Origin: Neisseria sp. Marseille-Q6792
GTDB taxonomy: Bacteria; Pseudomonadota; Gammaproteobacteria; Burkholderiales; Neisseriaceae
DNA: 64,000 nucleotides
Direction: 5' to 3'
Assembly (NCBI RefSeq): GCF_943181435.1
Contig: NZ_OW969598.1
Span: 1,612,001-1,676,000, forward strand
Positions within the stretch are counted from its first letter, which is position 1. Every line of letters begins with the position of its first letter. Under the pieces are notes generated by a model. It had not been told where the DNA came from. It did no database searches and worked only from the letters and a program-made list of their open reading frames with translations. This document shows positions 8,357 to 22,056 of the stretch, one piece after another. A program made the translations under genes and the position numbers.

Positions 8357-8699
8357 ATTCACAAAGGCGCACCAGTCAGAGGAGGGGAGGAAGGGATTAT
8401 TGGGGGTGGTGCAGCATTTGGCAGAAATAAAAAACCTTATCCGACAGAGATATGACAACATTTCCCGAAAAAATCCCGCTGAAAGTATTGACCGTATACG
8501 TCTTCAAGCGTATAGTTCGCTTCTTCGCTGCTGACGAAACGGCGGTGATGAAGCAGTTCAAACGCTCTTTAACAAAACAGATTACCGATAAGTGTGAGTG
8601 CCTTGAGCCTCACACTGTTTGAAAGACAGACAAGATAATGTTTTGAACATTGTCCTGTTGGTTTCTTTGAAGCAGACCAGAAGTTAAAAAGTTAGAGAT
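8357..8699 (+). promoter_or_regulatory. rRNA operon promoter and leader (P1, boxA, 16S processing stem)
   Basis: TTGACC (8488-8493), a 17-base spacer and TATAGT (8511-8516) make a strong sigma-70 promoter. Downstream, GCTCTTTAACA (8564-8574) matches the boxA antitermination signal. The segment TTACCGATAAGTGTGAGTGCCT (about 8582-8603) is complementary to sequence just after 16S (around 10262-10285), forming the long RNase III stem around pre-16S. No protein gene is supported here. Confidence 0.8.
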
Positions 8700-10244
<1,545 letters not shown>

Positions 10245-10341
10245 GAGAAAGAAGAGGCTTTAGGCATTCACACTTATCGGTAAACTGAAAAGATGCGGAA
10301 GAAGCTTGAGTGAAGGCAAGGTTCGCTTAAGAAGAGAATCC

Positions 10342-10418
<77 letters not shown>

Positions 10419-10423
10419 ATAAC

Positions 10424-10499
10424 GGGGGCATAGCTCAGTTGGTAGAGCACCTGCTTTGCAAGCAGGGGGTCATCGGTTCGATCCCGTTTGCCTCCACCA
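10424..10499 (+). tRNA. alaT: tRNA-Ala (TGC)
   Basis: This is a 76-base cloverleaf five bases after tRNA-Ile. The anticodon loop CTTTGCAAG gives TGC, the T loop is GGTTCGATCCC, and CCA is encoded. Acceptor stem GGGGGCA pairs with TGCCTCC with a wobble. Confidence 0.97.
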
Positions 10500-10870
10500 A
10501 AACTTTGCAAATCAAAGTAATCCAGTTGCTTTTATTTTATTTGTACTTTTATATTTTATAGCAACTTATTTTGATTTGCGGAGTAAAATAACGACGCATC
10601 GATCTTTAACAAATTGGAAAGCCGAAATCAACAAACAAAGACAATGAGTTTGTTTTGATTTTTACCCTTTGCAAAGGGTAAAAATCTCTCGCAAGAGAAA
10701 AGAAAACAAACACAGTATTTGGGTGATGATTGTATCGACTTAATCCTGAAACACAAAAGGCAGGATTAAGACACAACAAAGCAGTAAGCTTTATCAAAGT
10801 AGGAATTTCAAGTTTACTTCCCTAGTCAACGGGTAGGTAAACGAAGTCAAAGAAGTTCTTGAAATGATAG
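10500..10870 (+). other. tRNA-Ala to 23S spacer with processing stem
   Basis: No gene is present. GATCTTTAACAAATTGGAAAG near 10600 resembles the second boxA of rRNA spacers. The last bases (AAGTTCTTGAAATGATAGAG, about 10852-10872) are complementary to the sequence after 23S (13760-13780) and form the RNase III stem of pre-23S. Confidence 0.7.
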
Positions 10871-13762
<2,892 letters not shown>

Positions 13763-13857
13763 ATCATTTGAAGAACTTCAAGAGATAAAAGCTTACTGAC
13801 TGATTCAGTCATTACCGAATATATTGATTAAGGCTTTACCGATTTGTAACAGTTTAA

Positions 13858-13973
13858 GTTTGGCGGCCATAGCGAGTTGGTCCCACGCCTTCCCATCCCG
13901 AACAGGACCGTGAAACGACTCAGCGCCGATGATAGTGTGGTTCTTCCATGCGAAAGTAGGTCACTGCCAAACA
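13858..13973 (+). rRNA. rrf: 5S ribosomal RNA
   Basis: The segment GGCGGCCATAGCGAGTTGGT with CCCATCCCGAACAGG is characteristic. The terminal stem GTTTGGC/GCCAAAC sets the ends, with an uncertainty of a few bases. Confidence 0.94.
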
Positions 13974-13982
13974 CCCATTCAG

Positions 13983-14009
13983 AAAACCCCCGGATATCCG
14001 GGGGTTTTT
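13983..14009 (+). terminator. rRNA operon terminator
   Basis: A perfect palindrome CCCCCGGATATCCGGGGG flanked by AAAA and TTTTT lies ten bases after 5S. It is a textbook intrinsic terminator. Confidence 0.93.
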
Positions 14010-14154
14010 GCTTTGCCCGGAAAAAATGTCGGGGGTGGTAGGACGGTATCTGTACGGTGTCCGGTTGGGTTTGTGGAGGGACAACTTGAAACTTTGGGAT
14101 ATTCATTTTAAAATGACGTAATTTTATTATTTACCACACGTTGAAGGAAAAACC

Positions 14155-14454
14155 ATGAAAAAAATGTTTGTATTGTTCTGTATGCTGTTCTCCTGCGCCT
14201 TCTCTTTTGCTGCGGTAAACGTCAATGCCGCTTCTCAGCAGGAATTGGAGGCGCTGCCGGGAATAGGTCCGGCGAAGGCAAAGGCCATTGTGGAATACCG
14301 TGCGCAAAACGGTGCGTTCAAGTCTGTGGATGAGTTGACGAAGGTTAAGGGTATCGGCCCTGCGGTGTTGGCGAAGCTGAAGGACCAGGCTTCTGTCGGC
14401 GCGCCTGCGGCTAAGGCCACTGCCAAACCGGCTTTACCGGCCGCTAAAAAGTAG
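14155..14454 (+). CDS. comE: competence protein ComE (ComEA-like DNA-binding)
   Basis: The 99-residue protein has a signal peptide (about residues 1-19, ending SFAA) followed by two helix-hairpin-helix motifs: LEALPGIGPAKAKAIVEYR (about 33-51) and VDELTKVKGIGPAVLAKLKD (about 58-77). A Lys/Ala/Pro-rich tail follows. It binds incoming double-stranded DNA in the periplasm during natural transformation. In Neisseria identical comE copies sit downstream of each rRNA operon, which is exactly the context here. ATG 14155 has GAAGGAAAAACC upstream. Confidence 0.95.
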   Translation: MKKMFVLFCMLFSCAFSFAAVNVNAASQQELEALPGIGPAKAKAIVEYRAQNGAFKSVDELTKVKGIGPAVLAKLKDQASVGAPAAKATAKPALPAAKK

Positions 14455-14541
14455 AGCGGGAAACATGCATACTGCTGAATGGGATAGTAAGTCTGTTCAA
14501 AGAAATATGTTGAATAATCTGTTCTTATTGGAAGTAAAGTA

Positions 14542-14991
14542 ATGACTGATAATCGGGGGTTTACGCTGGTTGAATTAATATCAGCAGTTTTGATATTGTC
14601 TGTACTTGCTCTAATTGCTTATCCAAGCTACCGTAATTATATTGAAAAGGCTAGAATAAGTGCGGTACGCTCGGCTTTATTAGAGAATGCACATTTTATG
14701 GAAAAGTTTTATCTACAAAATGGGACATTTAAGCAAACATCTACTAAGTGGCCAAAGTTACCGATTCAAGAGGCTGAGGGTTTTTGTATTCGGTTGAATG
14801 GGGTTACGAGAGGTGCGTTGGACAGTAAGTTTATGTTGAAGGCTGTTGCCATAGATAAAAATAAAGAGCCTCGTATTATTAAGATGAATGAGAATTTGGT
14901 AACTTTTGTTTGTGAAGGATCTGCCAGTTCTTGTGATGATGGATTAGATTATTTTAGGGGTAATGATAAGGGTTGTACATTATTTAAGTAG
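14542..14991 (+). CDS. comP: minor pseudopilin ComP, DUS receptor
   Basis: The 149-residue type IV pilin-like protein has a very short leader: MTDNRG is cut before the Phe of FTLVELISAVLILSVLALIA, and Glu at mature position 5 is present. The globular part carries four cysteines, including the FCIRLNG and SSCDDGLDYF regions that form the two disulfides of ComP. ComP displays on the type IV pilus and binds the uptake sequence GCCGTCTGAA. Several positions appear to differ from the meningococcal protein as I remember it, consistent with another species. It is 87 bases after comE and probably read from its own promoter. Confidence 0.9.
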   Translation: MTDNRGFTLVELISAVLILSVLALIAYPSYRNYIEKARISAVRSALLENAHFMEKFYLQNGTFKQTSTKWPKLPIQEAEGFCIRLNGVTRGALDSKFMLKAVAIDKNKEPRIIKMNENLVTFVCEGSASSCDDGLDYFRGNDKGCTLFK

Positions 14992-15052
14992 GCTTGAAAT
15001 TATCGGCGTTGTTTACAAGTATGGGAGATATTGTCAATAACGCCGGTATTTT

Positions 15053-15988
15053 TTATAGATTATGTTTGTTCCTGATTCCGAAAGGGATATGGACGGAAGG
15101 CAGGATTTCTGTGGCAGAATCTAGATGTATCTTTTGATCATCAAAGAAAATATGGGGTTTGAGTACTTCAAGAATTTTTCTTTTTTCAATACCGCCGAGA
15201 AAAAAGGCCTCATTTACGGTTATTCCCCAGCTACGCATTGTGTTAATCACACGCTTGTGGGAGGGGGCATTTCTAGCAGTAATAATTGCAATACGTAATT
15301 TTGGTTTGTATTGCCCGTTAGTTACGGAGAAGTCTTTTTCCTGTATTTGGATTTCTGATAATTTTTTTAGGAATCCCGTTAATGGCCCTGAATTATGTGT
15401 TTTGTTACTATGTTTCAATTCATATTCTTGGAAAGACCGTATTCCTTGATCTGCATAGATTTTTTCTGACGAATCATCAATAAGAACACCATCAAAATCC
15501 AACGCAATCCTTAATTCCGAATCACTGAGACAACCATCTTCGAAATGAGATGCTAAAACGTGTCCGGCAGGGTAGCCCGCTGTGATGGCTTGTCTCACAT
15601 CAACTTCATTTGCAGATAAGAATAAATCAATCGATAGTGTTTTAATGTATCTATGCGGGTCTCCGCCTTGAAGGAATAAGGCTCGTGTAATATCAAGCCC
15701 ATAGGCTTCTATCGAATTCATGACCCGTAAACCGGTATCTGGATCGTTTCTGGATAAAAGAATAACTTCAATCGGTGGGTCGTTTGGGTTTATTTCATTG
15801 ATAGACAGAAGTTTTTTAATAAATGGAAAGGCAACGCCTTTTTTTAAGGGATGGTTTTGTTTTTCCCTCTGATATTGCCTATAGGTTTCTGCCCCTTCTG
15901 TTCTAAAAATATTATCCGATTCGGATAAGTCGAATAGGGCGCTTGATGCTAAGCCGATTACAAGTCGTTTCGATAAATCATAGGACAT
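15053..15988 (-). CDS. cytosolic 5'-nucleotidase family protein
   Basis: The 311-residue protein shows the layout of the bacterial 5-nucleotidase family (PF06189). It contains a HAD-like aspartate motif IALDFDGVLIDDSSE, an LSRNDPDTGLRVMNSIEAYG segment and the late acidic motif HIFFDDQKIH. It probably dephosphorylates nucleoside monophosphates in the cytoplasm. The start at 15988 (MSYDLSKRLVIGLASSALFD) is chosen because homology begins there; in-frame ATGs at 16024 and 16114 lack better ribosome sites, the last lying inside an uptake sequence. Base composition is AT-richer than the neighbouring core genes. Confidence 0.8.
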   Translation of the reverse strand: MSYDLSKRLVIGLASSALFDLSESDNIFRTEGAETYRQYQREKQNHPLKKGVAFPFIKKLLSINEINPNDPPIEVILLSRNDPDTGLRVMNSIEAYGLDITRALFLQGGDPHRYIKTLSIDLFLSANEVDVRQAITAGYPAGHVLASHFEDGCLSDSELRIALDFDGVLIDDSSEKIYADQGIRSFQEYELKHSNKTHNSGPLTGFLKKLSEIQIQEKDFSVTNGQYKPKLRIAIITARNAPSHKRVINTMRSWGITVNEAFFLGGIEKRKILEVLKPHIFFDDQKIHLDSATEILPSVHIPFGIRNKHNL

Positions 15989-16082
15989 AATAAGGATATC
16001 TTTAGCCGTGGATTTATGGAGCATGGTAGCAAAAATTGTATCGGGGTGTACATTACTAATCTGAAAGGTTAAACAGATTTTA

Positions 16083-16116
16083 TAATGCCGTCTGAAGATA
16101 TTTTCAGACGGCATTA
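16083..16116. terminator. inverted DUS pair
   Basis: Uptake sequences at 16085-16096 and 16103-16114 form a stem just upstream of the nucleotidase gene. The left arm extends into an in-frame ATG of that gene. Confidence 0.7.
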
Positions 16117-16602
16117 TATTTCCAATTCTTTATAGGCTTGTATTTTGCCTATGTAATATAGTAATTTAAGGTATGTTTGCACTCTTAGACATAAGGACAA
16201 TTGCAGCCTTCGTCTTTAATATACAAATCACTATCCAGCTTCAACTATACCCAATAGTTTTCCGAACCGCGCACCTCCGTCCGATAACGCCCAGCGGAAG
16301 TTTTACGGACAGCACCATGCCTGCTAAAAATAAAGTAGACTTCGTTCGATGATGTGGGGCGGAAATAGGTGGGGCATGGTTGGCTTCCAAGAAGTTTTTG
16401 AAATATGGGAAGTTTACTGGTTTGGGCGATATTTGGGGAGAGGGTGGTGGGAATACTTGTTTGGCAAAGTAGCAAAAGGTCGTCTGAAAATGGGTCTCAG
16501 ACGACCTTTTGGGGTGGTTGGAAAAGGAGTAGTTTAGAAAGACCGTGTGCGTACCGCACACACGCTACGCACGGATTACAAGTTTTGCGTGATTTATAGG
16601 TT
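16117..16602. other. non-coding stretch with AG-mucDUS hairpin
   Basis: No gene is supported. The notable item is an inverted AGGTCGTCTGAA at 16474-16510 (AAAAGGTCGTCTGA and complement), the uptake dialect typical of N. mucosa-type species rather than the ATGCCGTCTGAA used elsewhere. A GC-rich stretch with GTGTGCGTACCGCACAC lies next to the IS end. Confidence 0.65.
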
Positions 16603-16688
16603 GAGACCTTTGCAAAATTCCTTTCCCCCCGACAGTCGAAACCTCAACACAGTTTTTCGGCTGTTTTCGTTTCAAATATCCACTAACT

Positions 16689-17746
16689 CTACCCAAATAC
16701 CCCCTTAATCCTCCCCGGATACCCCATAATCAGGCATCTGGGCCGCCCAACAGGCGCACTTAGCCTGTTAGCCGCTTTCAACAGGTTCAAACACATCGCC
16801 TTCAGATGGCTTTGCGCACTCACTTTAATCAGCCCGAAATAGGCCGCCCGGGCATAGCGGAATTTACGGTGTAACATACCAAAGCTTTGTTCAACCACAT
16901 AACGGGTCTTCGACAAATATCGGTTACGCTTGGTTTGATTTTCCGTCAGCAGACGGTTGCGGTGGGCTTTGCGCATAATACCGTCTAACAACTGATGCTC
17001 TTCCAGATGTTGCCGGTTTTCCTCACTGTCGTAGCCTTTGTCGGCATAGACGGTCGTATCTTCGGCTATCCCTTCCAGCAAAGGCGACAGGTGTTTGCAC
17101 TCATGGGCATTGGCGGGGGTAATGTGCAGTTTCTCGATATAGCCTTCCGCATCGGTACGGGTATGTTGTTTGTAACCGAGTTTGTAGAGGCCGTTTTTCT
17201 TTATCCAACGGGCATCTTTGTCCTTACTCGGTGTGGTTTGGCCGCTGACTTGGCCTTCTTCATCGACTTCTATAGCCTGACGCTGTTTGTGCTGGCAGTC
17301 TGAATAATGGTGGCATCAACGACAGCAGCGGATGCTTTCTCTATTTTTAAACCTTTTTCGGTCAGTTGGCGGTTAATCAGTTTGAGCAGTTCGGACGGGG
17401 TGTTGTCTTGCGCCAGCCAGTTACGGTAACGGCATAAGGTGCTGTAATCGGGAATGCTCAGTTCGTTAAAACGGCAAAACAGGTTGAAGTCGATGCAGGT
17501 AATGAGGCTGTGTTCGAGTTCGGGATCGGAGAGGCTGTGCCATTGTCCGAGCAGGACGGCTTTGAACATGGATAGCAGTGGATAGGCGGGACGGCCGCGG
17601 TGGTCTCGAAGGTAACGGGTTTTTTGACGATTCAGGTATTGTTCGATCGGCTGCCAATCAATTACCTGATCCAACTTCAATAGTGGGAAGCGGTCGATGT
17701 GTTTGGCAATCATGGCTTGTGCGGTTTGCCGGAAGAAGGTGCTCAT
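16689..17746 (-). pseudogene. IS5-family transposase, frameshifted
   Basis: The N-terminal part (ATG 17746, MSTFFRQTAQAMIAKHIDRF) reads normally to VVDATIIQTA, where the first DDE aspartate lies, then hits a stop at 17270. The rest continues in another frame with ADKGYDSEENRQHL (second Asp region) and the YREK-like segment NRYLSKTRYVVEQSFGMLHR, ending at 16689. A one-base deletion near 17290 in the run coding ASTNSVRL accounts for the break. The element is therefore probably immobile unless complemented in trans. Confidence 0.88.
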
Positions 17747-17770
17747 GAGAAATCCCCTAAATGTCTTGGT

Positions 17771-17806
17771 GGGGATTTTGGGGATTTTGGGGATTTTGGG
17801 GATTTT
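17771..17806. repeat. four tandem GGGGATTTT units
   Basis: A perfect 9-bp repeat in four copies just inside the right end of the IS element. Such short arrays can change in length by slippage. Confidence 0.85.
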
Positions 17807-18025
17807 TGCAAAGGTCTCGGGTTTTGTGGGATTGCAGGTAGAGGGTGTGTGCCCAAAGGCACGCACGCGGTTTGATGCAGGCTACAGCTTGCTACGCATG
17901 GATTTCAATTTGTAGGTGGGAGCAACTAAAGGTACGAAAGTGGTTGGACACGAGCTAGGGTTTGTTGTTCAGAAATTCCATAAGAGTATTCATTAGCACA
18001 AGCATTTAATGATTTGCTAATATGA

Positions 18026-18670
18026 TTATTGATTATCTGTTGGGAAATGTTGTAATTGAACTAAGTGATGATGGACTGTATATTTCAAGCCTGATGTACT
18101 ATGAGTGTGTTGGGTAACTAAATTTAATCCTTCTCTATCAGTATGGGGGGGAGCAAAAACTAAATCTTCAATCTCATCACTCTCGGTCTGAATATAATCT
18201 TGCCATTCCTTCAAAACATTAGTTGCTTTCTTTTTTGCTGATTCATTAACTATATAAATTAGTAATCCCCCTTCTGAGCAAGTTGGACTACCACTAGCAT
18301 ATCTATCGACTAACTGATGAAATCCTTTCAAAGAATATGCAGAGCCAGAACTAAGCTTGGCCTCTCCAAGCCAATGAAATCTTCCAAATCTAACATGAAT
18401 ATCGGTATGTCCACCATGATGGCTATCATGAGAAACTTCAAAGAAATCAGGAAAACGAGCACGCAAACGAGTAACTAAATTAAATGAAATATCATCCTCC
18501 TTAGCATTACAAAGTCTATCTTTATACTGTTCTGCCCATACAATCCAATTAACAATTTCCTCATTGATTAGTTGATAGAAAAGAGATTTGTTAGATCTTG
18601 CATCAAAACATTGTAAGTAGAAATCATTGGTCTGAAGTAAATCTGCAAGGGTCATGCTTGAAGTATCCAT
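18026..18670 (-). CDS. PD-(D/E)XK-like nuclease of three-gene cassette
   Basis: The 214-residue protein is the last gene of an AT-rich three-gene operon. The region HHGGHTDIHVRFGRFHWLGE followed by AK has the arrangement D90-x12-E103-A-K105 expected of PD-(D/E)XK nucleases. It is followed by GFHQLVDRY (Q119, Y124), similar to the Q-Y motif of RecB-type members. The HHGGH stretch (84-88) could add metal ligands. It starts directly after the stop of the middle gene with no gap. A run of seven C on the coding strand (Ala-Pro-Pro-His codons, about 18146-18152) is a possible slippage site. Role in DNA cleavage or defence is inferred. Confidence 0.75.
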   Translation of the reverse strand: MDTSSMTLADLLQTNDFYLQCFDARSNKSLFYQLINEEIVNWIVWAEQYKDRLCNAKEDDISFNLVTRLRARFPDFFEVSHDSHHGGHTDIHVRFGRFHWLGEAKLSSGSAYSLKGFHQLVDRYASGSPTCSEGGLLIYIVNESAKKKATNVLKEWQDYIQTESDEIEDLVFAPPHTDREGLNLVTQHTHSTSGLKYTVHHHLVQLQHFPTDNQ

Positions 18671-19102
18671 TTATATTAAATCTCCACTTTTAAGCTGTCT
18701 TGAAAATTTACTAAGTTTAAATGTAATAAATAATTTTTCTGGCTTGAATTGAGATTGTATATTTCCATTATCCAGAGCAATTAGACCAGTTTCCCTAATT
18801 TCAGTTAATTCATCTTCATCAATTTCAATAGGTTCACCATTATATTCATCTATATAACGATAAACAGGTTCCAGCAAAGGCCATTTTTTTCCACATAAAA
18901 AATAAAATATATCCTTAAAAATCTCCTTTTCAGATTCATTAGTTATTTCAGAAATACGTTTTGGAGTGATATTTTTTAAAAGCTCTAATTTTGTATTTTG
19001 CAAATAATCAACAAACGATAGTAACCGAACTCTTTGCCTTTGAGTTAAAGAGTCGGTTTCTTTAATTTCTTGATAAATAGATGCAAAACTAGGCGTTGTC
19101 AT
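18671..19102 (-). CDS. unknown middle protein of three-gene cassette
   Basis: The 143-residue protein is soluble, mostly helical by composition, with an N-terminal Gln/Arg-rich helix (TDSLTQRQRVRLLSFVDYLQ) and an acidic middle (EPIEIDEDELTEIRE). No known domain is recognised. It starts 10 bases after the stop of the upstream 370-residue protein, and its stop TAA is immediately followed by the ATG of the nuclease gene. Such tight packing suggests a complex or a fixed stoichiometry. It could be an adaptor or an inhibitor of the nuclease. Confidence 0.75.
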   Translation of the reverse strand: MTTPSFASIYQEIKETDSLTQRQRVRLLSFVDYLQNTKLELLKNITPKRISEITNESEKEIFKDIFYFLCGKKWPLLEPVYRYIDEYNGEPIEIDEDELTEIRETGLIALDNGNIQSQFKPEKLFITFKLSKFSRQLKSGDLI

Positions 19103-19112
19103 TTCTTACTAA

Positions 19113-20225
19113 CTATGAAAATTGGAAAATTTTATTTGTTAGTGTGTCTAAATCTTCTTGGCAAGCGCAATCACTAATTTCTGCAATATAGCAAGCAGAA
19201 ATTCTCGTTGCTCCGTCCAAAAAACTTTTGTAGCTCAATGAAATTGTTGGCTCAAACAAATCTGTCTCGAATGCCGATTCCCATTTTTTCTCAATCGCAT
19301 GAAATTCTGTTTGAGAGGCGATAGCTTCCATTCCATTAACATGGTAAATCTCTAATCTTAAATCTTCTTTCGAGCTACGCCTGTCTAACCTCTCGTCCTT
19401 TACAGAGCCTGAATCCGTATAATGACTAAAGCTTGTTACCCTACCAATATCTTCTTCATATAATGCACGAATTGCATTGCCAATATTTTTCTTCCTTGCT
19501 GCAGACAAAATAGGATATATTCTTAATATATGTGAAAAAAATTTCTCTGATAGATAATCCATATCACTTTGGCTAGTAATAGCTGTTGCATCGCTATACA
19601 GAGTGATAATTCTGTCTTTCCTATTGATTGTGAAGTAACTTACTAGCTGTTTAAAATCTTGCCTAATTGCAACTAATTCATCATATAAGCCAACATCAAA
19701 TTCAAGAAAATAGTCTTGTATCTCGTCAGGCGTTTCGCCTAAAATAAATTCTTTGCGTTTCCGGAATGACTTTCTGCCACATACCCAAAATTTAGTAAGC
19801 TCATTGTTTTGCGATTCTTCTGATACACAAAACAAATCAGTACTTTGGTCTTCCAATATATCTTTGGGTATTAAATAAGGGAAACGAATTGAGTATTCTG
19901 TTTCTTTATTTTTCTCAATTTCTTCACGTAATCTTTCTTCTAATTCCTGTATATTTTCTTCCGTCAAGAATGCAATATCGAAAAAGCAAACTGCTTTTTT
20001 ACCAAATTTCAAACTACGATCATATTCATCACTTAAAATCTCTTTAATTTTATCTAATAGTTCATTTTCATCAGGGAGTTCGCTTATTTTCTCTTTAAGG
20101 CTTTGCCATGATCTAGCTTTGAAAATATTCTTTGAGAATAATATCTGGCTTAATTTTCGGATTGAATAATCACGATCTTGTAAAAAATTAATTAGCGTAA
20201 GAATTTCTTTTTTCAACATATTCAT
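19113..20225 (-). CDS. unknown 370-residue protein, first gene of three-gene cassette
   Basis: The protein is soluble, with an N-terminal helical region (LINFLQDRDYSIRKLSQILF) that could be a small helix-turn-helix. A Glu/Lys-rich coiled coil lies near residues 85-110 (NIQELEERLREEIEKNKETE). The C-terminal half has no recognised motif. Base composition is clearly AT-rich against hrpA next door, a sign of recent transfer. It begins 15 bases after the hrpA stop, so it may be read from the hrpA transcript. As the first gene of an operon ending in a nuclease, a sensor or specificity role is plausible but unproven. Confidence 0.75.
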   Translation of the reverse strand: MNMLKKEILTLINFLQDRDYSIRKLSQILFSKNIFKARSWQSLKEKISELPDENELLDKIKEILSDEYDRSLKFGKKAVCFFDIAFLTEENIQELEERLREEIEKNKETEYSIRFPYLIPKDILEDQSTDLFCVSEESQNNELTKFWVCGRKSFRKRKEFILGETPDEIQDYFLEFDVGLYDELVAIRQDFKQLVSYFTINRKDRIITLYSDATAITSQSDMDYLSEKFFSHILRIYPILSAARKKNIGNAIRALYEEDIGRVTSFSHYTDSGSVKDERLDRRSSKEDLRLEIYHVNGMEAIASQTEFHAIEKKWESAFETDLFEPTISLSYKSFLDGATRISACYIAEISDCACQEDLDTLTNKIFQFS

Positions 20226-21894
20226 AATTGGCTCTTGTAATTAAACATTTCTTATAATTATTACATTTTCCCACTCCTTCAACAACCTCTTCACCGACAC
20301 CGGATACGGCGTCTTCAATTCCTGCGCGAACAGCGATACCCTCAATTCCTCAATCATCCATCTAAACGCGGCGAGGTCGTCTGAAACGGATTGTCCTTGT
20401 TTCACCAAGCCGTCGGTTTTTTCCTGCCACATTTGTTCCAGCTCTTGAATATCGGCTTCGCGGGCTGCGTCGCGGGCGGGGTTGCCGCTGTATTTTTCGA
20501 GGCGCAGGGTCATGGCTTTGAGGTAGATGGGGAGGCGCGGCCATTGTGCCCACGGGGTGCGGGTGGCGAAGCCGTCGGCGAGCAGGGTTTGCAGGCGTAG
20601 TCTTAGGAGGTGGGTCAATGGGTGTTTACCGAGTTTGCCGTTCAGTTCGGCGTAGGCGGCGGCGGTTTCCTGCAGGTAGCGGCTGAGGGCTTCTTTGACG
20701 GCGGGCAGGCGGCTGCGGGCGCGTTTGATTTGCTCTTTGAAGGCTTTTTCGTTGCGCGGCAGCTCGTCTTCGCCGATAAAGGCGCGGTCGCAGACGGCTT
20801 GGGTGAGGTCGTCGCGCAGGGTGTCGGCGTTGATGTGTTTGAGCAGCATGGCGGCTTGGGTGAAACCTTGGATGCCTTTGTTCAAATCTTTTACCTGCTC
20901 TTTTAATTGCAGCTTCATCAATTCGATTACGCCTTGACGGTGTGCCTGCTCGGCGGCTTCGGTGGTGTCAAACAGGCGCAGGGCGATGCGGCCGTCTTTT
21001 TCTTTTTGCAGGCCGAGGTAGCCGGTGAGCTGTTGTTTGCCGCGGGCGAATTTGATGGATTCGGGCAGGGTGCCGATGTCCCATGCAGTAACGTTGTCGC
21101 GCTCGAATTCTTGGGTGTTGTCGCGGAAGGTAACGGCGGCGGCTTGGCCGAGTTGTTGTTGGATTTGGATTAAATCGCGCCCTATGGTTAATTCTTGTCC
21201 GCCGTCGTCGATGATGCGGAGGTTGAAATAGCAGTGTTCGGGCAATTCTTGCGCCGCCCATGCGTCTTGGTCGATTTGCTCGAAAATCCGCATATCGCCT
21301 GCGCTTTTGGCGATAAAGTGCGCCAACTGGGGAATGATGGCGGCTTGGCGGTCGGGATTGCTTTCGAGAAATTTGGTGATGAAATCGGGTACGGGCACGC
21401 AGATTCGGCGGATTTGCTTCGGAAGGGCTTTAATCAGCAGCTGGATTTTTTCGCGCAACATACCGGGCACCAGCCATTCGAGCGACGGCGCGTGCAGGCG
21501 GTTGAGGACGGTCAGCGGCACGGTCATGGTCACCCCGTCGAGCGGATGGTGTGGCTCGAAGCGGTAGGAAAGTTTGAACTTGCCGTCTGCGGTTTGCCAG
21601 AATTTGGGGAACTGTTCTTCGGTAATGTGCGCGGCGGCGTGTTGCATCAAATCGTCGCGACTGAGGAACAGCAGGCGCGGATTGTCACGCTCGGCAGTTT
21701 TGAGCCAGGCTTCAAAGGTGCGGATATCGGCAAGGGGCAAAGGTTTCAGACGGCCTTTTTGAGGTGCAGGCTGCTTATTGGTTTTGGGGTCGTCTGAAAC
21801 ATTTTGTAGGGTGTGTGAACTCGGTTCACGCACGTGCTTGTCCGCATCGTTGGAATCCACTACGTTGTGCAGGCTGCCTGCAACCGTTGAAGCT

Positions 21895-22025
21895 GCGGCA
21901 CTCTGTTCCCTCTCCTGCGGGAGAGGGGTAGGGAGAGGGCTTGCTGAGATTGCGAAAAAATTGGTTTGGGCGGCAACTGTTTTGCCCTCTCCCCAGCCCT
22001 CCCCCATGGGGGAGGGGATAGTTTG
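21895..22025. repeat. REP-like palindromic repeat inside hrpA reading frame
   Basis: CCCTCTCCTGCGGGAGAGGG (about 21909-21928) and CCCTCCCCCATGGGGGAGGG (about 21998-22017) are two palindromes flanking an intervening segment, the usual look of a dispersed genomic repeat. Here it is translated, giving a Pro/Ser/Gly-rich stretch (IPSPMGEGWGEG and SPLPTPLPQERE). Confidence 0.7.
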
Positions 22026-22044
22026 CTGCGGATTTGCAGGATGC

Positions 22045-22056
22045 AGGCTGCCTGAA
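22045..22056 (+). other. AG-simDUS (AGGCTGCCTGAA)
   Basis: This uptake-sequence dialect belongs to Simonsiella-type Neisseriaceae and differs from the local ATGCCGTCTGAA at several bases. It lies in the low-complexity insert of hrpA. Confidence 0.7.

Larger units (their letters stand above)
16603..17818 (-). mobile_element. degenerate IS5-family element (IS1106-like)
   Basis: Terminal inverted repeats are GAGACCTTTGCAAAATTCC at 16603 and, on the other strand at 17818, GAGACCTTTGCAAAAATCCC. The 1216-bp element carries one transposase gene, frameshifted near 17290. Next to the right end are four tandem GGGGATTTT units (17771-17806). No convincing target duplication is visible. Confidence 0.87.

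Noticed and set aside
16241..16561. Reverse-strand frame of 106 codons left of the IS element
   Set aside because: It is Pro/Ser-rich with no homology I recognise, overlaps the AG-mucDUS hairpin and lacks a ribosome site.
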